From Acidobacteriota bacterium (GTDB lineage Bacteria > Acidobacteriota > Terriglobia > Terriglobales > Acidobacteriaceae): a stretch of 8,866 nucleotides of DNA. The DNA is taken from positions 1 to 8,866 of the forward strand of contig QIAI01000337.1 of the NCBI GenBank assembly GCA_003224995.1. The letters run 5' to 3'. A program made the position numbers and the translations under genes. The notes beneath the pieces were generated by a model that saw only the letters and a program-made list of their open reading frames with translations, had not been told where the DNA came from and did not search any database. This document shows, one piece after another, positions 1 through 6,518 of the stretch (positions are counted from its first letter, which is position 1; the number at the start of each line of letters is the position of its first letter).

Positions 1-1
1 C

Positions 2-418
2 GATCGCTATGCCGGCTATACACTGCGACAAGTTTGCAACGAGATGCATGCCGCTTATCGCAAGGCATGCATAAAAGAGCTACAGCGACTTTGCTTCCGC
101 GACACGAGCTTCCCAGAAATAGCTATGAGCCCGCAAGAAGCCCATCAGGCCATGGTTGCAAATGAAGTGGATTACGTTGCGCTTGAAAACATCAAGGGTC
201 GCGTGTCGGCCACCCTGGCCCTGATCTACCCACCTGGAATCGGCATCGTTGTGCCCGGTGAACGGTGGGACGACAAGGCGAAGCCGATGCTTGACTACTT
301 CCTGGCCTTCCAGGAATCGTTCAACCGTTTTCCCGGCTTCAATTATGAAGTACAGGGCGTGTTCCAGGAACGGGTGGAGGACAAGATTAAGTTCTTCACG
401 TACGTGGTCCGCGAGTGA
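2..418 (+). CDS. speF: Ornithine decarboxylase, inducible SpeF type (C-terminal 138 residues, 5' end outside window)
   Basis: The reading frame is open from base 2 and ends in TGA at 416-418. It gives the last 138 residues of a fold-type I PLP decarboxylase of the Orn/Lys/Arg family. Seen: the segment GYTLRQVCNEM, the C-terminal-domain signature YPPGIGIVVPGERW, then FPGFNYEVQGVFQE near the end. From memory these match the E. coli ornithine decarboxylases SpeF/SpeC (GYTLRQLCQEM, YPPGVLCVVPGE, LPGFSPELQGVY) better than AdiA or CadA. The enzyme converts ornithine to putrescine and CO2 in the cytoplasm, consuming a proton. The active-site lysine lies upstream and cannot be checked. A potE homologue follows 103 nt downstream, the usual speF-potE order, so the inducible form is more likely than biosynthetic SpeC. 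The ATG at 44 is internal, not the start. Confidence 0.85.
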   Translation, partial: DRYAGYTLRQVCNEMHAAYRKACIKELQRLCFRDTSFPEIAMSPQEAHQAMVANEVDYVALENIKGRVSATLALIYPPGIGIVVPGERWDDKAKPMLDYFLAFQESFNRFPGFNYEVQGVFQERVEDKIKFFTYVVRE

Positions 419-512
419 GCAAACACCATAGGTGTAGTGAGCTTGCGAGTTTACTGCGGCCGACCCGAATAGTTCGCGACGGACGATGAAGGACGAGTGG
501 CGAGGCAACAGC

Positions 513-516
513 GAGG
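513..516 (+). promoter_or_regulatory. Ribosome binding site deciding the potE start
   Basis: GAGG lies 5 nt before ATG 522. The alternative in-frame ATG 486 has no comparable purine core upstream. The resulting N-terminus (MQTEKKM) has about the same length as E. coli PotE before the first membrane segment. Confidence 0.5.
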
Positions 517-521
517 TAGCC

Positions 522-1859
522 ATGCAAACAGAAAAGAAGATGACGCTAGTGCAGCTGACCGTGATCGTCGCAGTGAACATGATGGGATCCGGCATCATTA
601 TGTTGCCCGCTAACATGGCGAAAGTTGGCGCAATCTCTCTGCTGTCATGGGGAGTGACGGCGGTGGGCTCGATGGCGCTGGCTTACGGCTTCGCCCAGGC
701 CGGACTCTTCAATCAGCGACCTGGCGGCTTGTCGGCTTACGCCGAAGAAGCTCACGGGAAAGCCGGCTTTTTCATGACGTTCTATCTTTATTTCTTCTCG
801 CTGGCGATTGGAAACGTTGCAATCGCGATTTCAGCAGTCGGGTATCTCTCGACGTTCTTTCCCAGGATGTCGGTAACACCCATCGCTACCTGCCTTTCCG
901 TCATCGGCTTACTCTGGCTGACTACGGTAGCGAACTTCGGTGGGCCCAGCGTCACCGGGAAGATCGGCTCGGTCACCGTTTGGGGCGTGATCCTCCCGGT
1001 TGGTCTGCTTTCGATCATTGGTTGGTTCTGGTTCAGCGGCCACACCTTCACGGCGGCCTGGAATCCACAGGGAATAAGCCTGGGAAAGGGCTTTGGCTCC
1101 AGTATCGCCCTCACCCTGTGGGCTTTTCTCGGCATGTAGTCGGCAGCTCAGAACTCGAGCGCAGTCGAAAATCCAAAAAAGAACGTCCCTCTTGCCTGCT
1201 TGCTGGGCACCTTGGGCGCCGCCTTTGTCTACATCCTGTCCACCACGGTAATTCAGGGCATCGTGCCCAACTCTGAACTGGTGGAGTCGACGGGGCCGTT
1301 CGGCCTTGCTTACGCCAAGATGTTCAACCCAACGATCGGATCGATTGTCATGGCTCTCGCCGTGATGGCTTGTTTGGGCTCGCTTCTGGGGTGGCAGTTC
1401 ACGATCGCCCAAACCGCCAAATCAGCAGCGGACGATCGGATGTTCCCCTCACTTTTTTCGAAGATGAGCCGAATGGGAGCACCTGTGGCGGGAATGATTG
1501 TTATGGGCGTAGTCCAGTCCGCGATGGCACTGTCCACGATCTCTCCCAGTCTCAACGATCAGTTCAATGCCCTGGTAGGCCTCGCGGTCGTCACCAACGT
1601 AGTTCCTTACATCCTCGCGCTATCAGGCCTGATGGTGATGATGCGCAAGGCCCACGTCACTGACACGGTGTATCGGCGGAACACCGCGGTGGCCACGGTC
1701 GCAATGGTGTACAGCGTTTATGCCATCTTCGCTTCTGGTAAGGACGCGGTTCTGGGCGGCATGATCGTAATGGGAATTGGTTACGTAATCTACGGTTTCA
1801 TCGCGTACCGCTTCGCGTCACCGATTCCGGCCCTTGTCAAAGAGGCCCGGGCCGCATAG
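522..1859 (+). pseudogene. potE: Ornithine/putrescine antiporter PotE, interrupted by in-frame TAG
   Basis: This is an APC-superfamily 12-TM inner-membrane exchanger, about 445 codons against 439 in E. coli PotE. The start is placed at ATG 522, which has GAGG at 513-516 and fits the E. coli N-terminus; ATG 486 would add 12 residues. Seen: NMMGSGIIMLP in TM1, VANFGG, TVWGVILP, SSIALTLWAFLG, then TAG at 1137-1139. The same frame continues with VENPKKNVPLA, LGTLGAAF, LGWQFTIAQ and TISPSLN to TAG 1857-1859. Aligned by eye with E. coli PotE, the stop replaces Glu207. Positions equal to Glu77, Trp201, Trp292 and Tyr425 are kept; Cys62 and Glu433 both appear as Ala. An intact copy would exchange ornithine for putrescine made by SpeF upstream. 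As written only TM1 to about TM6 are translated, so the protein should be non-functional unless the stop is suppressed or is a sequence error. Confidence 0.85.
1137..1139 (+). other. In-frame amber codon at the PotE Glu207 position
   Basis: The codons read ATG TAG TCG where the family has Leu-Glu-Ser (WAFLGLES in E. coli). A single G-to-T change from GAG would produce it. The frame on both sides is the same and homology resumes at the very next codon, so this is a point nonsense change, not an indel. The gene's own natural end is also TAG (1857-1859), followed by an in-frame TGA at 1869-1871. That argues against general reassignment of TAG in this genome but does not strictly exclude suppression. 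Confidence 0.9.
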
Positions 1860-1874
1860 CAGGGCACATGAAAA

Positions 1875-1880
1875 AAGGAG
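1875..1880 (+). promoter_or_regulatory. Strong ribosome binding site of the solute-binding protein
   Basis: AAGGAG sits 5 nt upstream of ATG 1886 and decides the start. The in-frame ATG at 1868 lies upstream of this site and has no such sequence ahead of it; starting there would add six hydrophilic residues before the signal peptide. Confidence 0.75.
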
Positions 1881-1885
1881 ACACC

Positions 1886-2839
1886 ATGCAACCTACACGG
1901 TTCTTCAGACTCGAAAAGTATCGATTGGGGATTGCGGCTCTCGCGATGGTCCTATTCGCACCCCCGCCACTAATGCTGCATGCAGCGAAGACGCAACCGT
2001 CCAGCGAAGCATTGGTGCGAGTAAGGCAGACAGGTACGTTCCGGGTCGGATATTACTCCGACGCAGGGCCGTTCTCCTACCAGGACGAAAAAGGCAACCC
2101 GGCTGGTTACGCTGTTGCTTTGTGCCAGGAGATTGCCAATGATTTGAAAGCACAGCTTGGACTGAGCTCACTGAATGTTGAATTTGTTTTGGTCACTGGC
2201 GAGGATCGCTTTGATGCGGTAACGCAAGGCAGGGTTGATCTGCTTTGCGGGCCATCAGTGGAGACTTTTGCCCGTCGTAAACAAGTCTCCTTCTCCATTC
2301 CGATCTTCCTGGGCGGACTTGGAGCGATGATGCGCGCCGACGCGCCGGCCCAGGTCCGAGATGTCTTGTCCGGACGAGAGCCTCCAGATCGACCGCTATG
2401 GCGCGCATCGATCGGACTCGCTCTGCACAAGCGCACTTTCTCAGCTGTCACTAACACTACGAGTCTCAGTTGGCTGACCGGCAAGCTCGATGAATTCAAA
2501 CTCGACGCCAAGGTCGTTCCGGTAGACAGTCATGCCGCAGGTGTCCAACGAGTCCTCAACCGCAGCTCGGACGTGCTGTTCGGGGAACGTTCCCTCCTCT
2601 TGAATGAGAGAAAGCTCAATCCGTCAGCCGGCGACCTGATCGTCCTAGATCGCTTCTTCACTTACGAGCCCCTCGCCTTCGCCCTCGGACGGAGCGACGA
2701 GGATTTTCGACTGTTCGTCGACCAATCATTGAGCAGGCTCAGCCGTTCTGGAGCAACCCAGGCGCTTTATAAACAGTTTTTTGGAGAGCCAGACGAAAAC
2801 ACTCTGAGTTTTTTCCGTCTGAACATGGTCGGCGAGTGA
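1886..2839 (+). CDS. Periplasmic amino-acid-binding protein, SBP family 3 (orphan)
   Basis: The product is 317 residues, the extracellular solute-binding protein family 3 type used by polar-amino-acid ABC importers. Seen: a signal peptide at residues 1-34 (basic start, hydrophobic 14-31, likely cleavage near LHA-A) without a lipobox Cys, so a soluble periplasmic protein. Then GPFSYQDEKGNPAGYAVALC at 61-80, GRVDLLCG at 115-122, RRKQVSFS at 130-137, VTNTTS at 188-193 where related proteins have the ligand-contacting GTTS loop, and FTYEPLAFAL at 258-267. By eye it is closest to the glutamate/aspartate GltI branch, with an extra Arg/Pro-rich stretch at about 162-185. No permease or ATPase gene is nearby. 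The ligand is unknown; arginine, ornithine or citrulline are guesses from context. It lies 26 nt after potE and 99 nt before adiA. Confidence 0.85.
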   Translation: MQPTRFFRLEKYRLGIAALAMVLFAPPPLMLHAAKTQPSSEALVRVRQTGTFRVGYYSDAGPFSYQDEKGNPAGYAVALCQEIANDLKAQLGLSSLNVEFVLVTGEDRFDAVTQGRVDLLCGPSVETFARRKQVSFSIPIFLGGLGAMMRADAPAQVRDVLSGREPPDRPLWRASIGLALHKRTFSAVTNTTSLSWLTGKLDEFKLDAKVVPVDSHAAGVQRVLNRSSDVLFGERSLLLNERKLNPSAGDLIVLDRFFTYEPLAFALGRSDEDFRLFVDQSLSRLSRSGATQALYKQFFGEPDENTLSFFRLNMVGE

Positions 2840-3144
2840 AACCGGAACGCGGCGATTCGGCTGCTTTCACAATCATTCATGGAGTAACGGGCTGGAGAAG
2901 CCCCGCATACATAACGCATAACCCTTCTGGAGACGAGCATGATTGAGCGGAGCATCAAGCGCCAGTCACTGCGGGCGCTAATGGTAGACGATGAACTCGG
3001 CAGTCCCACCGCCGAGGGGCGAGCCGTCCGGACACTCCAGCAGGAGTTGAAGGGTCGTTCTATTGACGTTGTAGAGGCGATGTCCGCGGAAGACGGCCTT
3101 AGCGTTATCGTCTCGGACTCCGCAATCCACGCGATCCTCGTAGA

Positions 3145-5211
3145 TTGGACGCTCGGTCAAGACCACGACCACACCAGTGCCCTAAACCTCATCAAGTTTG
3201 TGCGAGCCCGGAACAACAAGATTCCAATTTTCCTGATGTCGGAACGCAGCCAGGCTTCTTCAATTCCAGTCAGCGTGATGGAAATGACCAACGAGTTCAC
3301 CGGGTTGTGGCCTCGATCCACCGCTACCTGGGGGTGCTGCTGCCTCCCCTCGCGTCCGCCATCATGAAGTTCACGCAGGAATACGAATATTCGTGGCACA
3401 CGCCCGGCCACACGGGTGGCACCGCGTTTCTCAAGTCACCGGTGGGACGGATCTTCTACGACTACTTTGGTGAGAATCTGCTTCGCTCGGATCTCTCCAT
3501 CAGTGTCGGTGAGCTTGGCTCCTTACTAGATCACACTGGGCCCATCGGCGAGCACGAGAAGTACGCTGCCCGAGTATTCGGAGCACATCGCACATACTGC
3601 GTCACGAACGGTACCTCGACTTCAAACCGGACCATCTTTACAGCGGCCGTGGGCCGGGATCAGATTGCGCTGTGCGACCGCAACTGTCACAAGTCCATCG
3701 AGCATGGGTTGGTGCTAACCGGCGGTATCCCGACCTACTTTGTCCCCCTTCGCAATCGTTACGGGATCATCGGTCCGATTCCCCCTGAGCAGTTTAAGAA
3801 AGACGCCATACAAACGGCGATTAAGGCGAATTCCCTCGTCACAGCGAATATCGAGAAGCGTGCCGTCTATTCAGTAGTGACCAACTCCACCTACGACGGA
3901 TTGTGCTACAGCGCTCGCCGTGTTGAGGAATTGCTCGAGCCCAGCGTCGACCGTATCCACTTCGATGAGGCCTGGTACGCCTATGCTCGTTTCAATCCGA
4001 TCTATCGCGAGAGATTCGCGATGCATGGCGACCCCGGTGAGCACAAAGGACCGACCATTTTTGCGACTCATTCCACTCATAAACTGCTGGCCGCGCTTTC
4101 GCAGGCCTCATTTCTGCATATCCGCGATGGACGAAGCCCAATTCCACATGAGCGATTCAACGAATCGTTCATGATGCATGCGTCTACATCTCCCCTTTAC
4201 ACGATCATTATCTCGAATGATATTACGGCCGCGATGATGGACGGTCCCGGTGGTGAGGCCCTGACCAACGAGTCTATCCAGGAAGCAATTGCCTGCCGCC
4301 AGACCATGGGTCGTGTACACCGTGAAATCGCCGCCAGGAAGGATTGGTTCTTCAATACCTGGAACACCGACACGGTGAAGGACCGGAAGTGCGGGAAGAG
4401 AGTACGGTTCGAGGACGCCGAGCCCGACATGCTTGCCACTGACCCTGATTGCTGGGTGCTACATCCCGGAGACGCGTGGCACGGCTTTGATCGCCTTGAA
4501 GAAGGCTATTGCATGCTGGACCCGATCAAGGTCTCTGTCCTCACACCAGGAGTTTCAGCGAAAGGTGGTCTCGACAACTGGGGAATTCCGGCAACCCTAG
4601 TTACCGCCTACCTTCACTGCCGCGGAATCGAAGTTGAAAAAACCACCGACTTCACCATTTTGTTTCTGTTCTCGATCGGAATTACCAAGGGAAAATGGGG
4701 CACTCTGCTGAATGCCCTCCTCGACTTCAAACGAGACTACGACCGCAACACATCGCTGCTTGAGGTTTTGCCTTCGCTCGTCAGCAGTCACCACGAGCGT
4801 TATCCCGATCTCGGACTTCGCGACCTCTCCGACCAGATGTTCGCGCAGTTGAAAGAGGCAGAGCAGACTCGTTGGCTGGCGGAGGCATTCTCTACCCTGC
4901 CAGCGCCCATGATGACGCCGAGTGCGGCTTATCAGAAGTTAATTCGTGGCCAAATCGAGCACGTCCCTCTGGAGCAGCTTGCTGACCGCGTGCTTGCCAC
5001 CAGCGTTGTGCCATATCCACCCGGCATTCCTATGCTCATGCCGGGCGAAGTCGCTGGCCGTGGCGATGGACCATACATCAGTTATTTGCGCGCGCTCTGG
5101 TCCTGGGATCGCAAGTTCCCGGGCTTTGGTCATGACACGCATGGAGTGGAAAACCGCGAGGGAACGTACTACGTGCAGTGCCTAAAAAAGGACGCAGCCC
5201 GGTCCAATTAA
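3145..5211 (+). CDS. adiA: Intact reading frame of the AdiA catalytic core
   Basis: This is the undamaged part of the adiA frame described above. Only codons from CGG 3301 onward are homologous to decarboxylases. The 52 codons from ATG 3145 to 3300 are the wing-domain DNA read out of frame, are rich in Pro, Gln and His, and are not a real domain. The most sensible internal start is ATG 3364, whose product would be 615 residues beginning MKFTQEYEYSW and holding the linker end, the whole PLP-binding domain and the C-terminal domain (YPPGIPMLMPGE near the end). It would lack the wing domain, which in E. coli AdiA helps build the decamer. No purine-rich ribosome site precedes 3364. Stop is TAA 5209-5211. 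Whether any of this is expressed cannot be judged from sequence. Confidence 0.6.
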   Translation: MDARSRPRPHQCPKPHQVCASPEQQDSNFPDVGTQPGFFNSSQRDGNDQRVHRVVASIHRYLGVLLPPLASAIMKFTQEYEYSWHTPGHTGGTAFLKSPVGRIFYDYFGENLLRSDLSISVGELGSLLDHTGPIGEHEKYAARVFGAHRTYCVTNGTSTSNRTIFTAAVGRDQIALCDRNCHKSIEHGLVLTGGIPTYFVPLRNRYGIIGPIPPEQFKKDAIQTAIKANSLVTANIEKRAVYSVVTNSTYDGLCYSARRVEELLEPSVDRIHFDEAWYAYARFNPIYRERFAMHGDPGEHKGPTIFATHSTHKLLAALSQASFLHIRDGRSPIPHERFNESFMMHASTSPLYTIIISNDITAAMMDGPGGEALTNESIQEAIACRQTMGRVHREIAARKDWFFNTWNTDTVKDRKCGKRVRFEDAEPDMLATDPDCWVLHPGDAWHGFDRLEEGYCMLDPIKVSVLTPGVSAKGGLDNWGIPATLVTAYLHCRGIEVEKTTDFTILFLFSIGITKGKWGTLLNALLDFKRDYDRNTSLLEVLPSLVSSHHERYPDLGLRDLSDQMFAQLKEAEQTRWLAEAFSTLPAPMMTPSAAYQKLIRGQIEHVPLEQLADRVLATSVVPYPPGIPMLMPGEVAGRGDGPYISYLRALWSWDRKFPGFGHDTHGVENREGTYYVQCLKKDAARSN
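3299..3300 (+). other. Frameshift/deletion junction in adiA
   Basis: The wing-domain frame is good through Asn-Glu-Phe (codons 3290-3298). The homologous frame resumes with CGG GTT GTG GCC at 3301-3312 (Arg-Val-Val-Ala, compare GRAVAAM in E. coli AdiA). Only the two bases AC at 3299-3300 separate them. By comparison with E. coli AdiA, 39 nt would be expected here, giving a net loss of 37 nt. Confidence 0.8.
3364..3367 (+). other. ATGA stop-start overlap between the two adiA pieces
   Basis: After the frameshift, the N-terminal piece runs 22 more codons and stops at TGA 3365-3367. This overlaps ATG 3364-3366, which is in frame with the catalytic core. The arrangement would allow termination-reinitiation coupling. 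The Met codon is also present in E. coli AdiA (SALMKYS), so it was probably inherited and the overlap may be chance. Confidence 0.6.
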
Positions 5212-5239
5212 TCTTGAGGATGGCATTCATACGAAACGT

Positions 5240-5244
5240 GGAGG
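5240..5244 (+). promoter_or_regulatory. Ribosome binding site of arcA
   Basis: GGAGG lies 6 nt before ATG 5251 in the 39-nt gap after adiA. It is the fullest Shine-Dalgarno core in the window, consistent with strong translation of arginine deiminase. Confidence 0.7.
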
Positions 5245-5250
5245 CAGGCT

Positions 5251-6480
5251 ATGCATAACTTTGGTGTCCACTCTGAGGTCGGCAAACTACGCACCGTGAT
5301 GGTGTGTCGGCCTGGCCTCGCACATCAACGGCTGACGCCCGGCAATTGCCGTGATCTGCTCTTCGACGACGTGGTCTGGGTCCAGGAGGCACAGAAGGAT
5401 CATTACGACTTCGTATTGAAGATGCAAGAACGCGGTGTCGAGGTTCTGGATCTCCACGACTTGCTCGCTGAGACCCTGGCCTGCAAAGAGGCCCGGAAAT
5501 TCATTCTTGACCGTCGCATAACCGCCCACTCCGTTGGTTCCGGCACGGCCAAAGAGATCAGGCCATGGCTAGATGAAATGCCCGCCAAGAAGCTCGCGGC
5601 ACACCTCATTGGTGGGTTCGCGATCGCGGACCTACCGGATGGTGATGTCAGGTCGATGCTCTCCGAGGCATTCGGTGGTACGGAATTTCTCTTACCACCG
5701 ATCCCGAATACGCTTTTCCAGCGCGACCCATCCTGCTGGATCTACAACGGCGTCACTTGTAACCCAATGTTTTGGCCAGCACGAAAACCCGAAGCACTCC
5801 TGCAGCGGGCCGTCTACAAGTTCCATCCGATGTTCAAAGGTGGGATATTCCAAATCTGGTGGGGAGACTCGGATGAGGAGTATGGCAACTCCACCATGGA
5901 GGGGGGCGACGTTATGCCCATCGGTAGAGGCGTTGTCCTCATTGGTATGGGAGAACGCACCACTCGGCACGCCGTAATACAGGTGGCCCAGGAGTTGTTC
6001 AAACAGGAGGCCGCGGCGCGCGTGGTTGCCTGCCTGATGCCGAAAAGTCGGGCCGCGATGCATCTGGATACGGTGTTCAGTTTCTGCGATCGCGATGCAG
6101 TCACGATGTTTCGCGAAGTGGTAGATCAGATCCAGTGTTACAGCGTGTATCCGACCGATGATGAACGAGGGTACGCAGTCTGCAAAGAGAGCAAGACGCT
6201 TCTCGATGTCGTGAAGGAGGCGCTCGGGCTCAGCAAGCTTCGCGTCGTCGAGACCGGAGGCAACGCATACCAGGCCGAACGCGAACAGTGGGACGATGGC
6301 AACAACGTCGTAGCCCTCGAACCGGGCGTGGTGGTGGCCTATGACCGCAATACATACACCAATACCCTGCTTAGAAAAGCAGGAATCGAAGTGATCACGG
6401 TACGCGGCGCCGAACTTGGCCGGGGACGTGGTGGCGGACATTGCATGACCTGTCCGATATGGCGTGAGCCGGCGTATTGA
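5251..6480 (+). CDS. arcA: Arginine deiminase
   Basis: A 409-residue cytoplasmic enzyme that hydrolyses arginine to citrulline and ammonia, the first step of the arginine deiminase pathway. The length is close to the usual 405-420. The catalytic set is complete: Asp159 in FQRDPS, Glu217 in MEGGDVM, His271 and Asp273 in HLDTVF, and nucleophile Cys398 in GGGHCMTCP. These correspond to Asp166, Glu224, His278, Asp280 and Cys406 of the Pseudomonas aeruginosa enzyme with a constant offset of 7 to 8. The N-terminal VHSEVGKLRTVMVCRPG and the ETGGN loop also fit. It is followed 38 nt later by arcB and belongs to an arcABC operon. No ANR/FNR-type or ArgR-type box was recognised in the 39 nt upstream. 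The frame is uninterrupted and should be functional. Confidence 0.97.
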   Translation: MHNFGVHSEVGKLRTVMVCRPGLAHQRLTPGNCRDLLFDDVVWVQEAQKDHYDFVLKMQERGVEVLDLHDLLAETLACKEARKFILDRRITAHSVGSGTAKEIRPWLDEMPAKKLAAHLIGGFAIADLPDGDVRSMLSEAFGGTEFLLPPIPNTLFQRDPSCWIYNGVTCNPMFWPARKPEALLQRAVYKFHPMFKGGIFQIWWGDSDEEYGNSTMEGGDVMPIGRGVVLIGMGERTTRHAVIQVAQELFKQEAAARVVACLMPKSRAAMHLDTVFSFCDRDAVTMFREVVDQIQCYSVYPTDDERGYAVCKESKTLLDVVKEALGLSKLRVVETGGNAYQAEREQWDDGNNVVALEPGVVVAYDRNTYTNTLLRKAGIEVITVRGAELGRGRGGGHCMTCPIWREPAY

Positions 6481-6504
6481 TTGGATTTTGCAGAGCAACC
6501 AAAT

Positions 6505-6510
6505 AAGGAG
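6505..6510 (+). promoter_or_regulatory. Ribosome binding site of arcB
   Basis: AAGGAG lies 8 nt before ATG 6519, in the 38-nt arcA-arcB gap. Confidence 0.65.
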
Positions 6511-6518
6511 ATCAGTTT

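Larger units (their letters stand above)
2939..5211 (+). pseudogene. adiA: Biodegradative arginine decarboxylase AdiA, frameshifted between wing and core
   Basis: This is a PLP-dependent decarboxylase turning arginine into agmatine and CO2 in the cytoplasm while consuming a proton. Start ATG 2939 has GGAG at 2929-2932. Residues 1-120 (to 3298) form the N-terminal wing domain, and homology resumes in another frame at 3301. E. coli AdiA has about 13 more residues here (recalled as AWILEDTADFIAG), so about 37 nt seem lost. Restored, the protein would be 769 residues against about 755 in E. coli. Core motifs: HTPGHTGG, GSLLDHTG, DRNCHKSIEHG, NRYGIIGPI, HFDEAW, and STHK, whose PLP lysine is codon 4081-4083 (E. 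coli Lys386). AdiA-specific stretches such as YARFNPIY favour arginine over lysine. Its cognate antiporter AdiC starts at 8468. As written, full-length protein cannot be made. Sequence error remains possible. Confidence 0.85.

Noticed and set aside
423..435. Small inverted repeat ACACC-ATA-GGTGT just after speF
   Set aside because: The stem is only 5 bp with a 3-nt loop and no following T-run, so it is too weak to call a terminator or operator.
443..472. Possible sigma-70 promoter before potE (TTGCGA then GAATAG)
   Set aside because: The -10 element matches the consensus poorly, and nothing else supports a start there.
80..616. Minus-strand open frame of 178 codons across the speF-potE junction
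   Set aside because: It overlaps two clearly homologous plus-strand genes and its translation resembles no family known to me.
1137..1139. TAG as pyrrolysine or as a reassigned sense codon
   Set aside because: The same gene ends in TAG, no pyrrolysine genes are visible, and the position is a simple GAG-to-TAG change. It is kept only as something to check.
1200..1859. Separate permease gene starting at TTG 1200
   Set aside because: Homology to PotE begins immediately after the TAG at 1140, before this TTG. There is no ribosome site, and a half transporter starting there would be unlikely to work. It is the rest of potE.
2791..2820. Imperfect hairpin with T-runs near the end of the binding-protein gene
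   Set aside because: AGACGAAAAC can pair with GTTTTTTCCGTCT around a 7-nt loop with a bulge, but the T-run is inside the stem, none follows it, and it lies within codons before the stop. It is not a Rho-independent terminator.
5212..5250. Possible ArgR or ANR/FNR box upstream of arcA (TTGAGG...ATTCAT)
   Set aside because: The half-sites are one base out of the ArgR spacing, the left half matches poorly, and there is no TTGAT-N4-ATCAA pattern.
5692..6498. Long open frame (268 codons) on the minus strand opposite arcA
   Set aside because: It lies wholly antisense to a gene with full catalytic motifs, and its translation shows no recognisable domain. It is a by-product of codon bias.
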